Part shown: positions 31,739 through 44,617 of the stretch, in pieces | How the letters are laid out: each line of letters starts with the position of its first letter | Position numbering within the stretch: position 1 is the first letter of the stretch | Source: Mesomycoplasma ovipneumoniae | Lineage (GTDB): Bacteria; Bacillota_I; Bacilli_A; Mycoplasmatales; Metamycoplasmataceae | Assembly (NCBI RefSeq): GCF_024758565.1 | Contig: NZ_CP079199.1 | Span: forward strand, 310,001-374,000 | Reading direction: 5' to 3' | Length of the DNA: 64,000 bases | Translations under genes and position numbers: made by a program | The notes under the pieces: model-generated | The model's database searches: none | Told to the model about the DNA's origin: nothing | What the model saw: the letters and a program-made list of their open reading frames with translations, nothing else

Positions 31739-34700
31739 TTAAGTATTTACTAAAGAAAAAGTTTCTCCTTTGTTTTCAAAAATTATTTTATCATCAATTA
31801 ATTTTTGAAAACATTGATCTAAATAGTCGCGAGTCTTTTTCTTCAAGAAAGAAAAATCGGTTACTTCGAGAATTAGTGAATATATATCCTCTTTTGAAAT
31901 TGATTTAGTTTTTTCAATTATTGTTATAATCAGATCCTTAATTTCAAAATAATGTATGTCTCTTATTGGTCTTTTTGGTTCAAGGAAAAAATTATATTTT
32001 GTTACATTTTTTAAAAAATAATGCGACGGACTTTCGAAAATAATGTTGTTTTCTATAAAATTATGTGCAATTTTCACACTTTTTGCTTTTATAGAATTGG
32101 TAATTTTTGAATTTCCGGATAATCAAAGGACAATTTTTTGGTGTTCTAGCTTGCTGAGAATTTTAACTCGATTAAAAATTTCCTCAAAAAAAGAATATTC
32201 AGTTTTAGTTTGATTTCATAAGTCAGTCAAATTTTCATCCGTAAATAAAAATCTTTTTTCAAAAAAGGATTTAAAATCAATTGGCTGTCTTTTTTTAATA
32301 ATAGCTAATGGGGTTCTAAATTGTTCGGCTGTTTTTGGCGGTAAATCTGAAGGATTTTCTTCAACACCTAGCGGTTTTTCCTCTTGAGATTTAAGTTTTT
32401 TTATTATTTCTTTTATTTTTTTAAGTTGACTACCCCTATTTTGGAATCAATCTAGTGATCAAATTCTAAGGATATTTCAACCTCGAGACATTAGGACATT
32501 TTTTCACAAAATTTCGCGATCACGGGCATTTTTATGCTTTAAAAAACTAGACCCATCGCATTGAATTCCTAATAAATAACTATTTTCATTTTGTGGATTT
32601 AAAACTGCTAAATCGATTTTGTAATCTGAATATCCGACGTTTTTGACAACTTTTAGCCCCATATTTGTTAATTCTTTGTAGACAGAGTCTTCAAAACTTA
32701 CTTGCAATTCTGAAGTATTATCAGGTTTATTTTCTACAAACAAATTATGTTTAGCGATTTCTAGATATTTTTTAAGGAAACTTGCACCACGTGTGCGAAC
32801 TTTTTCTAAATCAATTTGCTCAGGATCAAGTGATGTAACCATTATTGTTGAATATTTTGCCCGAGTAAAGGCAACATTTAGACGTCTGTAACCATTTTTT
32901 TGGTTAATCGCTCCAAAATGAAGTGAAACTTTGTTTTGCTCATTAGGACCAAAATTTAATGAAAAAATGATTATATCGCGCTCGTCACCTTGAACTGATT
33001 CAATATTTTTGACAAAAATTTCGGTAGATGATTCATCGGTAAAAAACTGGGAAAAATAAGGCTTATTTGCTTTAAATTTTTCTAATTTTGATTGAATGAG
33101 GTTTCGCTGTACTGAATTAGTTGTAACAATTCCTATCGAAAATTTGTTTTGATATTTTGTAAGAATTTGGTCTAGTATTTCAATAACAGTATCTGCTTCT
33201 TTTTCATTTCTTCGCTCTTTATAAAGCGCATTTTCAACTTTTACAAGCTTAATACCTTGTAAATCATGAGGTTTTTTACTTGTTGGAAAAGTGACTAAAT
33301 CATTATTATAAATTTCAATGTTAGAAGGTTGAATCAATTCTTCAAACTTTGAGCGATAATGTCATGTTAGTCTGTAAGATTTTAAAAATGTTTGACTGAC
33401 ATCAAGAATTGAGAGATAATCTGAAACATTAAAGTCGGTAAAATCAGATTCTTCATCCTCACTTTCAGGAATTGTGTCAAAAAAATTTGTTGGGGGCATT
33501 TGTTCCTTGTCACCAGCAATTATATATTGCTTTGCGCGGACAATTGCTCCAATTGCGCTTTCAGGTTTTACTTGTGAAGCCTCATCAAAAATAACAAGAT
33601 CAAACTCCATATCACTATTTTTAATATAGGAACTTACTGAGAGCGGCGACATCATCAAACAAGGCTTTAATTTTCTTAATAAATTCGGAATTCTGACAAA
33701 AAGTTCGTGAAACGGCATTAAACGTCGAGATTTATTAGCTTCTTGTCTTAAAATTCTAATTTCTGGAGTATATTCAGAAACTGAGTCAATTTGGGGAATT
33801 TTTTCAAGAAGAATGGCATCAACTCTTTTTGCCGACAGTAAATCTAATTTTTCTTGGGCTAGCTCAAATTTATTTTGATTTGAACTTAGTGTTTGTCAAT
33901 CATAATTATGAAATTCAGTGCTAATTATTTGATCTATTAAAATTTTGTAAAATTTTTTTGCAAATGTTTTATAAAAATCAATTTCTAAGTTTCCGTCAAT
34001 TGCTTTATTTATAAAATCGTCAATGCCAAAATCAGATAAAAGGGAAATATTGGCATTAATTTGCGCAATTTCATGAATTTTGTCGATTTTATATAGTTTT
34101 GTCTGAAGATTGTTTTCAAATCTTTTCTTTTCTAAAAAGTTAAAATCAACCACTTTTGAATCAAATTCAAGCGAAAATTCTCGCCAAATATCAACAAACT
34201 GACTAACAGGCTCAAATAATTTTTTATTTAAAAGTTCTCTTGTATATTTTGAATCAAGGAAAAAATCAACAAATTGCTTGTCTTGAACTTTTACTTTTGT
34301 TGAATCATTCAAGATTTTTAACTTTTTATAAAACTTTAATTGATAAAAATTTGCCTGGATTTGGCTAGGATTTGTTTCTCCATGTTTAAATAAAAGGGTT
34401 GAAAGCCATTTTTCAAGCGAGATTTTTTTGTTTTTTAAGGTAATAATTTCTGATGAGTTTTCAAGAAAAGTTGTGTCAGAAAAATCTTTGTTAAAATACA
34501 GAGTTAATTTTTGTCTAATTTTTTTGTATCTAAAGTCTAAAAATTTAAGTTTTTTATTGAGATGATCTTCAATAATTTGACAGCACTCTTTGATAGGAAC
34601 ATCTAAAGGAATTTGCTTAAAATGAACGTAAAGTTTTTTTTCTAAGGCAGAAATTTCTGATTGAATTTGCAAAATTTGTGAATATTTTTGAATTTCTTGG

Positions 34701-36484
34701 GACAAATTTTGTAACTTTTCTAGTTCAGGTAAATCAATTTTTTCTAAGTTATTTAAAATTTTTAAAAAATCAAACAAATAAAGAATATTATTTAAATGTT
34801 GATCTGGGTGCATCAAGAAAAAATTAAACTCTTTGATATTATTGAAAATAGTATGACTTAAATTTGTCAAACTTAAAATTCAAGTTTTAAATTTGTCTTT
34901 TTTGAATTCGTCAATAGTTTTTTGACTAAAACCATATCAAGCGTGTTTTTTTAAATTAAAGTTGATAGTTTTTATTTTTTGAAATAAATCACTAAGCCCT
35001 CACTCAATTTTTTGAAGGGCAAAATAGTCAATTTTCTTTAGTTTTTCTTCTGGAATTGAAAATTCAAAATTTGGAATATCAACCAAATTTTGATATTCAG
35101 CAATTAAGTCGTATAGACTTTTTTGTAACGGAGGACGAATTTGAGTAAGTTTTTCACCGTAATTATTCAGTTTTTGACGTAATTCAATATAATTATTTTC
35201 AATTAGAGCCGACTCTGAAGCATTCAGTAATATTGAATTAACCCCTTTTTCGAGCGTACTTAAAAGATTGTCAACTACATCTTTTTTGTTAATATTTTCA
35301 TTGTGAATAGCTATAACTGAATCAGAAAGCCCAATTTTTTTAAGGTTTGAATAAACAACATTAAGCGCGGCTAACTTTTCTGAAACAAATAAAACTGTTT
35401 TATTTCTTGCTAAAAATTCATTAATTATATTAGTGATTGTTTGAGATTTTCCAGTTCCAGGAGGACCATCAAGAATGAAATTTTCGCCACGAATTGCAGC
35501 CTGAATTGCTTTTTCCTGAGATGAATCGGCCGGCAAAATATGAAAATAATCAGATGGAGCAAGATCATTATTAGAGCTAGAACCGACGACAGTATCTTGA
35601 TTATTTTCGCCGATAGGGGCAACAGAATTATTTGGTTTTGGGGTAGAATTTCCAATTATTTCATTATAAAAGGGATTATTAATTATTTTTTCTTCATTTT
35701 CTACTAAGTCAGTGTAAATTTCAATTTTACTATAATCAAAAAGGCTCAATTGAATTGAGCGAATTATTTCTCAATTTGAATTAGTGTTATTTTTGTGAAA
35801 TAATTTTTCAAAATTTTGATAATTTTCCCTAATTGAGATTGATGTATCGATTTTAAATTTAGATAATTGGCTGTCTAAGTTTAAAATTTGCAATTTTTTA
35901 AGAAGAGTTAAATTTATGCTTAATGATGAATTATCAAGAAATTCAAGTCAATATTTCTCTTTTCCTTGTTCTAACATTCGACTAAGTTGGGCGGGAAATA
36001 AAAAAATAGGACTATAATAAGGGGTTTTTTCATCATCTTTTTCAAATCATTTCAAAAATCCGATGCCAAGATAAAGAATATTTATCGCTTTTTCTTCTTT
36101 AAAATTTTTGAATTTTGAGTACAAATTTTTAATAATTAAATTCTCTTGCTCAACGGGAAAGTCTGATATTATCAAATTTGAGATGTTCTTAGTGTTTATT
36201 AATTGATCTTGAATTTCTTCTAGTGTTAGAGGTGTAAAATTTTTAGATTTTGAAGTTGACTGCTTTTTAGCTTTTTTTTCGGGGTAACGAAAAAATATTT
36301 TTGCTTTAGCCTCTACAACATTATCAAGAAAATCATTAAAATTAGGCAATAAAATTCCAAGCTTTATTGGCCTTGTTTTTGTTGGGATGTTTAAATTAAA
36401 ATTGATTAATCGATTTCTTTTTGAAACATCAAGCAATTTATTTTGTCATTTTTTTAGATCTTCACGAACATTATCAACTTCCAT
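31739..36484 (-). CDS. giant DUF4011-type SF1 helicase with nuclease domain
   Basis: Encodes 1,581 aa across many UGA Trp codons, all in one frame. N-terminal DUF4011-like region (LLDVSKRNRLINF); Walker A GPPGTGKS (340-347); long helical insertion (about 480-880); Walker B IFDEAS (965-970) and GDKEQMPPTNFF; VQGDERD (1164-1170) and RRLNVAFTRAK (1200-1210), the motifs of Upf1-like SF1 helicases. A C-terminal PD-(D/E)XK-like domain follows (GYSDYKIDLAV then GIQCDG, 1291-1310), of the MTES_1575/DUF559 type, with Gln where Glu is usual. A DUF3320-like tail ends the protein. Related proteins elsewhere are suspected in DNA repair or anti-phage defence. Confidence 0.85.
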
Positions 36485-36544
36485 ATTTCCCTTATGTAAA
36501 TCAAGTTTTATTATAATATTATAAAATATTTTTTGTAATTTTAT

Positions 36545-37789
36545 TTAAATTAGCTCGAAAATAAAGAATTGTTTCTTACCTTTTTTAATTAAAAAGAGGT
36601 TATTTTGATCAGCTAAACTAGCATTAATTTCAGAAGAAGATTCAATTTTTATGCCGTTAATTTCAAGAGCTTTATGTGAAATAAATTCATTTAATTCACG
36701 TTTTGAGCTAAAAATACCTAATTCAATTAAGCTGTTTTGGTCAAAAAATTTTGCACTAAAATAAGGCAAAATTTTTTTTAGTTCTAACTTATCATTAAAA
36801 GTTATTTCAAAATAATTTATTTTATTAAATAAAATTTGGGTTATTTTTTCTGCAATTTCAAGCCCTTTTTGGCCGTGAATGTTAAAAACAACCTCTTTTG
36901 CCAATTCTTTTTGCAAAATTCGGTCTTTTTTATTTTGATTGTGCAAAGAAATTAACTGCCTAATTGAATCTAGATCTAAAAACGACAGCCAAAGCATAAT
37001 TTTTTCGGCCTGTGAATCACTTTGATTCAACAAAAACTGATATAAATTAAAAGGTGAATACATATTTTTATCAAGCCAAATCGGTTTTCCAAGACTTTTG
37101 CCAAATTTTTCATTATTTTCATCAGTAAGTAAATTTGTCGTAAAAACAAAGGTCTTGTCCTTATTTTTTAAGTTTGATTTTTTAATAAAATCAAGGCCAG
37201 TCACCATGTTCCCTCATTGATCAGATCCTCCTGATTGGGCAATTATGTTGTGATTTTGGGCTAAAAATTTAAAATCTCACCCTTGAATTAATTGATAAGA
37301 AAATTCTGTATATGAAAGTCCAGATTCAATTCGAGAAGAAACAGAATCTTTTGCCAACAAATAAGCAATATTAATATTTTTACCAATATCACGCAAAAAG
37401 GTTAAAATATTCATATCTTTATAAATTTCAAAATTATCAAAAACAGGTAAATTAAACGATTTTAATTGGTTTTTTATTTTTTCAGTGTTATTTTTAACAC
37501 TTTCAAAGTCAAGTAACTTTCGCTCATTAGGTTTAAATGACGGATCGCCAATCATTCCAGTCGCCCCTCCGACAACGGCAAGAACTTTAATCCCAAAATT
37601 TTGAAGACGTTGTAAAAGATTTATTGAAATGTAATTACCCAAATGAAGTGAAGGCGCTGTTGGATCAAAGCCGATATAAATTCCATTTTCAGAAGAAAGA
37701 TTTGAAAATCTATCAGAATTAGTGATATCTTTTAAAATTCCTCTTTGTTTTAGCTCATCAAGAAAATCAATTTTATTTTTATCAGACAT
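36545..37789 (-). CDS. tyrS: tyrosyl-tRNA synthetase
   Basis: Encodes 414 aa. ATG 37789 (MSDKNKIDF) follows GGAGAG by 8 nt. Class Ic signatures: GFDPTAPSLHLGN (HIGH motif), Tyr-pocket residues in YTEFSYQLIQGWDF and GGSDQWGN, and KFGKS (KMSKS equivalent). A C-terminal S4-like domain binds tRNA. Trp in QGW and QW is encoded partly by UGA. Last gene of the glyS-dnaG-rpoD-nif3-nfo-tyrS run. Confidence 0.97.
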
Positions 37790-37812
37790 AGAAAAACTCT
37801 CCAAAATTAGTG

Positions 37813-38640
37813 CTATTTTTTCAATAAAAGGGCGATTTCTTGATCATAAATTGGTTTATTATCAACATAAGGTGTTTCTAAAATTATTGGAATATTATCA
37901 AAAAGTGGGTCGTGAACAATTTTTTGAAGAGTTTCAAGACCAATAAAACCTTTGTCAATATTAGCGTGACGATCCTTTTTTGAACCAAGCGGATTTGCTG
38001 AATCATTTAGATGAATAACTTTTATATGATTTATTATTTTAGTTTTTATTAATTCTTGTTGAAATTCAGCATAATTTTTGAGATCATAACCAGCATCTCA
38101 AACATGACAAGTATCAAGGCAAACCCCAATTCTTTCTGAATTTAGGTCGTGAATTATCTCGACTATTTCTTCAAAACTAGAGCACATTTCAGTCCCTTTT
38201 CCGGCCATAGTCTCAAGTAAAATCACAACATTTTTTGTTTTTTCAAGTATAACCTTAAGTGACTTTACAAGCTGATTTTTTGCTTCTAATCTTGTATAAG
38301 TTGTGAAAAAACCTGGGTGCAAAACTAAGAATTTTGCCCCTATAAAGTTCATTTTTTCAATCTCTTTTACCAAAAAATCAATAGAAAAATTAGCTTTTAA
38401 TGGATTAGCCAAATTTATAATATAAGGAGCATGAACGACTATATCGGCAGGCGGAATTTGCTTGGAAAATTCAGCGACATATTCTTCAAATTTATAATTT
38501 TCAGGTTTAGTTCTCATTGTTGACTGAGGTGGACCTAGAAAAATCATTGCTGCATTTGCTTTATTTTTTAGAGAAATATCGATTGCACCAAAAAGGTAAT
38601 CTGGTTTTTTGAAAGGTACATGTGATCCAATTTTTATCAT
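37813..38640 (-). CDS. nfo: endonuclease IV (AP endonuclease)
   Basis: Encodes 275 aa. Cuts 5' of abasic sites in base excision repair with a trinuclear metal centre. Metal-ligand motifs are complete: [46 protein letters not shown], and KDRHANI. UGA Trp at the CHVW position. Start overlaps the nif3 end by 7 nt. Confidence 0.96.
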
Positions 38641-39407
38641 TTGATTTTAACCTCGCTTAAAATTTCAGGTAATTTAAAACTGTGAATTTCGATGTTTTTA
38701 AATTTTTCTTGTAATATTTGGGCAATTTTATCAGTAAAAACTTGCTCAATAAGATGGGGAATTTCTAAAACTTTGATTTTATGATGCTTGATCGTGAGTT
38801 GATCTGATCATTTGAGATCAGAAGTTATAACAAGATTGGCTTTTTGTTTTTTTGCTAAAAGACATGCTAAAATTCCACCTGAACCTGGAAGAATTGCCAC
38901 TTTTTTTGGCAAAAAATCTTGTGAAAAATTAGCTCGAAAAGTCGCTAAATTACTATTTAGTGAAATTCTTTTTAAAATTTCTGAAACCTTTAAATTATTT
39001 TCAATTAAAATGTTAAAATCATCAATTTTTATAGCTCCACTTGCATCTAGACCTCACTGGTTGGCGATTGAAAATGCGGTTTGGTTGTTTGTTGAGTCAA
39101 AATTCGTGTGGAGCGCAAGCACGCTAATTGAGTGTTTTTTTAGAAGGCTAGAAATTTTTTTCTTGTATGGCGAATTTTGAAATTCTTCCTTTTTTGTCGG
39201 ATAAAAAAAGAAAGGATGATGTGAAATTATTAAATTATAATTATTTTTAATAGCAAAATCTAAAACACTTTTTGTAAGATCAATGCAAATAAGAACCTTA
39301 AAAATTTCAGAATCAAAAAAGAGATTTCAACCACAATTATCTCAGTCTTGACAGTTTTCTAGTGGAAATTTTTCAAGCAAAAAATCGCCAATTACTTTTG
39401 TTTTCAT
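38634..39407 (-). CDS. Nif3-like dinuclear metal protein
   Basis: Encodes 257 aa, ending in a UGA-coded Trp just before TAA. Metal-binding signatures IISHHPFFF and LHTNFD near the start, and SDLKWSDQL then [11 protein letters not shown] near the C-terminus, are those of the YbgI/YqfO/NIF3 family (GTP cyclohydrolase I type 2-like fold; true role unsettled). It lacks the PII-like insert of longer members. Starts 7 bases after the rpoD stop position and overlaps nfo. Confidence 0.87.
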
Positions 39408-39413
39408 ACTTTT

Positions 39414-41414
39414 TTAGTTAAAATCACGTAGTGACCATCTTTTTTGAGGGGTTCTTAATTTTTTAAGAATTTTACCCTCTATTTGACGTACTCGCTCCTT
39501 TGTGACGCGACGCATGGCCGCTAATTCTTCAAAACTATGAGCTTGATAGGGAACACCATTTTCGTCAACCCCAACTCCATAACGGCGTTTGATAAAATCT
39601 TTTTCATCATAGTCAAGTGTGGCCTCGATTATTTCAAGTAAAACTTTAGCTTTTTCCTCGCGCTCGGCATATTCAGCTGGTGAAATTATATTTTCATCCT
39701 TAATAAAATCAGAAAAAGAGCTATCTTCTTCTTTTCCAATGGCTTTATCTAGCGAAATCGGGTCGACATTTATTTTTTTAATATAACGGACTTTTTCGGC
39801 TGTAAATTCAGGCCCAAGACGCTGAGCAATTTCTTCGGCTGTTGGATTTAGCCCTTTTTCTTGCTGTAATTCGCGTTCAGCTTTGTTAATTTTATTAATA
39901 GTTTCGACCATATGAACTGGAATTCTAATTAGTCTTGCCTGATCAGCGACAGCTCTTGTGATTGCCTGACGAATTCATCAAGTTGCATAAGTTGAAAATT
40001 TAAATCCTTTAGTGTGGTCATATTTTGAAACGGCTTTAATAATTCCTAAATTACCTTCAGAAATTAGGTCGATAAAATTTAAACCACGGTTTTTATAGCG
40101 TTTTGCACTGTTTACAACCAGTCTTAAATTACGTTTTATTAAGGTATCTCGAGCTTTTTTACCGATTCGGCCTTTAATTTGCATTTTACGGGCGAGTTCT
40201 TGTTCTTCTTCTTGGCTTAATAATTTTCCGTATTTACCGATTCAACGCATGTATCATTTGATCATGTCATTTGTGTCGGTGAGTTTATTTCGGTAAACAT
40301 CATCGCTGTAAATTTTAGGTTTGCGAAATTGACTTGAATTTTCATCATTGATATAATCAAGATCGTCAATGTCTTGGATTCTTAGTGATTCATCAACCGA
40401 GTGACCAAATTCAATTTCGCCACTATCATCCTGAGACAAGTCATCAAAATCTTCTTGGTCATCAATTCTGTCTAGACTCAAATCTTTGTCATCATCTAAA
40501 TTATCAAGATTTTTCTTTGTTTTATTTTTAGAATTTTTTTGACTAATTTGCTCAACAAAGTCTGAACTTGAAACATCTTCAAGATCTTCTTTGTCTAATT
40601 CACCGCTAATTATTTTTTTCTGCATTAAAATTTGAAAAAACTCGTCAAGTTCGTCCTCTGAAACTGAAAGGCTTAAATTTTCGATATATTTATAAACATC
40701 TTCGTGACTTAAAAATACATTTTCCTCAGTTTTTTTCGAACTTTTTTTAGTTTTTTGCTTTTGTTTTTGTTCTAATTGTTCTTGTAACTTTTCAATAACA
40801 AACTGATAACGTGACTCGGGGCTATTAGATGATTCTGAAAAATTATCAGAATTTTCCAACTTCTGATTTTCATCAAAAATTTCTTTATTTTTGGAGGTTT
40901 TTTTCTCTTTTGCTGTTGTTTTTGACTGTTTTGAATTTTTTTTGGGTTTTTCTAATTTTTCTTGTTCTAATTCTAAAACCTCATTTTTTGCGGTTTTAGA
41001 TTTTGTGGTTGAAGAAACTTTAGCTTTTGCTTTTAAAGTTTTATTGGTTGAGTTAATATTTTTTGATAATTGATTTAAAGTTTTGGTTCGAAATGCCTCG
41101 ATACTTTTTAGAAAATCAGATTGATGCTTGCTTGTTTTAATAACATTAAAAAAATTCTCAATTTGCTCATATGAGTTTTTTCTTTTTTCACTAACAATAT
41201 TTTTTTTTGAATTTTTAGTGTTCAAAGTATCAGAATCGACATTCAAATTTAAATTAGAATCTACTTGAACTTGCTCCTTTGTTGTTTTTTTACGTGAAGT
41301 TTTTACCTTTTTCTCAGCGGTTTTAGTTGCTGACTTTGCAGATTTTTCAGAAAAACTATAAGTTTTTTGGGAATTTTTAGGTTCTTGCATTGCCAATTTA
41401 TTTCCAATTTTCAT
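39414..41414 (-). CDS. rpoD: primary sigma factor with very long N-terminal extension
   Basis: Encodes 666 aa. ATG 41414 follows AAGGGGA. The conserved sigma-70 core begins only near residue 387 ([17 protein letters not shown], region 1.2); regions 2.1-2.4 ([31 protein letters not shown]), 3 and 4.2 ([19 protein letters not shown]) follow. The first 385 residues are low-complexity: Lys/Ser/Thr-rich to about 230, then strongly acidic ([13 protein letters not shown]). Many sigma factors have a much shorter region 1. It lies in the ancient dnaG-rpoD pairing. Confidence 0.96.
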
Positions 41415-41427
41415 TATCACCGTCCCC

Positions 41428-43233
41428 TTAAATTTCGTCGTTATACGAATCAATTAAAAAATCTTTTCCATTATTTTTTGAAAATCGATATAAATTATTG
41501 TTATTATTTCAGTTTCTTTTTGTATTAATATCTTTAACATAGCCGTCAACATCATCTAATGTTTTTTCATGTACATTAAAATTTTTAAAGTCATATTCTG
41601 GTATTTTTAAGTATTCGTTTAATGAATCACTTACTTTATCAATTTCTTGTAAAGTTTGCTTGTAAATTTCCGGATTTTTTCTATCACTAGAATATAATTT
41701 TTCAACAAACTTATTATTAAGTGGATTTAAAAATTTAAAATTTAAACTTTTAAAATAAGAAAATTTTTGTTGATCACCTTCAAGAAAATCCTTCAAAATA
41801 ATTAAAAATAATTTTAACTCAATATATTCGAATGGATATGGCCGGTTTTCATAGTTATTCCTTTTATTTAGTTGTTTATTTTCAAAAAAATCGCCATATT
41901 TTTCAAGTTCGTGATCAGATTTGGATGGATACTGAATTGATTTTATTCAGCGAAAAGCACTTTTTTCAATACCTAAGTCCTCTTTAATTTTTTTCAAAAA
42001 AACACCTAATAATGGGCTATTTTGGGCATGCAAACTTTGTAAAAACGGCGTAAATTTGCTAACAAATTCGGTAATTTCATCGCTAGAATTTTCTTTGATT
42101 TGATTTTTGTAAAAACTGTAGGCAAAATCAAAGCAATTTTTGCGATCTGAAAGTTTTTCTAAAAAACTCTCAGCGCCAAAATTATTTAAATATTCATCAG
42201 GATCCTTTCCGTCAAAACCTGATATAATATAAGTTTTAATTTGGTTTTGTGAAAGTATGAGTGCAGATTTTAAGGTAGCTTCAATGCCAGCCCGATCACC
42301 ATCAAGGGCAATGACAACTGTAAAATTATTCAATAATTCACAGTGTTTTTTAGTCAGAGAAGTACCCATAAGCGCAATTACATTTTTAATATTGACCTTG
42401 TAAAATGCAATGACATCAAAAAAACCTTCAGTAATAAAAATTTCTTTGGGATTATCAGCAATTGCATTTTTATAATTGTAGAAAATTTCAGATTTAGAAA
42501 ATAATTTACTTGATGGCGAGTTTAAATATTTTGGTTCACATTTAGTGTTAGGCAAACAACGGCCAGAAAATCCAACAACTTTTCCTTCTAAATTTTCAAT
42601 AGGGAAAACAATTCGATTTTGAAAAAAATCAAAACCTTGTTGATTTAAAAGTGAATAATCTTTTAAAGTTTCCTCATCAAATAATTTTGAATCCACTAGT
42701 CGAGGTTTTAAAAATGAACTTGGTGCAAAGCCGATTTTAAATTTTTCAATAATTTCGCGACTTAGCCCTCGCGAATTTATAAAGTTGTAAATTTCCAATT
42801 CTTGTCGGTTTTTAGGGCTTTTTTTGGCTCTTGATGTAATTGTAAGTAGTTCTAAAAGATAAAGTGAAACTGAATTTTCAAAAGCGCGCAATGCTTGAAG
42901 TTCGATTTGAGAATAAACTTTTTCAGGGGCCAAATTATTTGCTAACTTAAGGTTTAAATTGTATTCTTTGTTGAGATATTCAACAGCTTGAAAAAAATTC
43001 AAATTTTTTCAAAGCATCACAAAGTTAACAATATTTCCACCTTTTTGACAAGAAAAGCACTTAAAAATTTGTTTAGAAATTGAAACTGACAGTGATGGAT
43101 TTGTGTCTTCATGAAATGGACAAAGTCCAACAAATGTGTTTCTTCCTTTGGGTGAAAGTTGGATTGCTTGTGAAATTAGTGCATAAATATCGGTGTTTTT
43201 TAAAATATGAGCTAAAATTTGCTGCTTATTCAT
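41428..43233 (-). CDS. dnaG: DNA primase
   Basis: Encodes 601 aa. CHC2 zinc finger CPFHEDTNPS with CFSCQ (about 38-64); RNA polymerase core; Toprim domain with EGFFDVIAFYK and ALDGDRAG; C-terminal helicase-interaction domain (from about 430), Asn/Lys rich. Two UGA Trp codons join the three open segments. Starts within the last codons of glyS (8-nt overlap) and ends 13 nt before rpoD, inside whose upstream gap the rpoD ribosome site lies. Confidence 0.96.
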
Positions 43234-44593
43234 TTGAAGAATTTTCCTCTATAAATTGGATAATTTCGGTGATTTTTATTCTTTTTTGTTCACAAGTATC
43301 GCGAAATCTGATTGTTACACTTTGATTTTGAATTCCTTCTTCATCGACTGTAATGCAAAAAAAAGTTCCAATTGAGTCTTGATAATAATATCTTTTTCCA
43401 ATAGTTCCTGTGTTTACAAAAGTAGAAGAAATTCCGTGGCTAACAAGCATTTTTCATATTTCTTCTGCTTGAGGTGAAAATTTCTTTAAAAGCGGTAAAA
43501 CCGCAACTTTATATGGGCTTAAAATAAACGGAAATTTAAGAAAATAACGGTCTTTTTCGATGTCATGAACAAAATTTTGCTCTAAAATCGCTAACATAAG
43601 TCTGTCTAGGCCAATTGATGGTTCGATTATGTATGGTAAAATTTTTTGACCAGTTGCAGAATCAACAAATTCAAGATTTTCGCCACTTTTAGCCATGTGA
43701 TTTTTAAGATCAAAATTTCCACGGTTCGAAATTCCAATTAGCTCACCTCAGCCAAAATTAAAAAAATACTCAAAATCTGTAGTTGCTTTTGCATAATGGG
43801 CCAATTTTTCAGGTTGATGATTGCTAATTCGGATTGAATCTGGCGAAAAACCTAATTTGGTTAAAAAAAGTTGAACTTTTTCTATTTCAGAGTGAAAAAT
43901 TTCATCTGCTTGTTCAGGTCTGACAAAAATTTCCTGTTCTAGTTGAGTAAATTCGCGGGTTCGAAAAATGAAATTTCCAGGTGAAATTTCGTTTCGAAAC
44001 GATTTTCCTACCTGAGCAATTCGAAGAGGTAAGGTGTTTTTAGTAAATCTTAAAAGTGATTTAAAATTTATAAAAATTCCCTGTGCTGTTTCAGGTCGTA
44101 AATACAATGTTGTTTTTTCATTTTCAACAACACCTTGTTCGGTTTGGAATAAAAGATTGAAATTTTTGGGAATAGATCAGTCAGTTTTTGATCCATCATA
44201 ATTTTCAATTTTAGCCAAATATTGTTGAATTTCTTGTTGATTTAATTTTTCAAAAATTAAATTTGGAAAATTATTTTCAAACAAATGGTCAACACGATAA
44301 CGTTTTTTATTAATTTTATTTTCAACTAGCAAGTCGCTGAAGTTTTCAAGATGACCAGAGGCCTGTCAAACTTTTGGGTTAAGCAAAATTTTTGTGTCAA
44401 TAAAAAAGGCATTAAGATCTTTGTTTATGAAAAAATCAGCCCAAAAATTTTCAATATTTTTAGCTAAAAGAACACCAAGATGGCCATAATCATAAGAATT
44501 TGCTAAACCTCCATAAATTTGGGAACTAGGAAAAATAAATCCTAAATTCTTTAGATAATTAATAAAAAATTGGTAGTTTTCAAATTTGGCCAT
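43226..44593 (-). CDS. glyS: glycyl-tRNA synthetase, alpha2 type
   Basis: Encodes 455 aa, the single-chain class II form rather than the alpha2beta2 GlyQ/GlyS pair. Motif 2 is GKSFRNEISPGNFIFRTREF (split over 160-185), motif 3 IEPSIGLDRLMLAIL, and the anticodon-binding domain ends in RIKITEIIQFIEE. Several UGA Trp codons. Located 24 nt after ffh and overlapping dnaG. Confidence 0.95.
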
Positions 44594-44617
44594 AATTTAT
44601 CCTTTTAATTTTCATTT

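Noticed and set aside
32078-32503. Apparent gaps between helicase fragments suggesting a broken pseudogene
   Set aside because: All six open segments are in one frame; the interrupting codons are UGA only, so the gene is intact under code 4.
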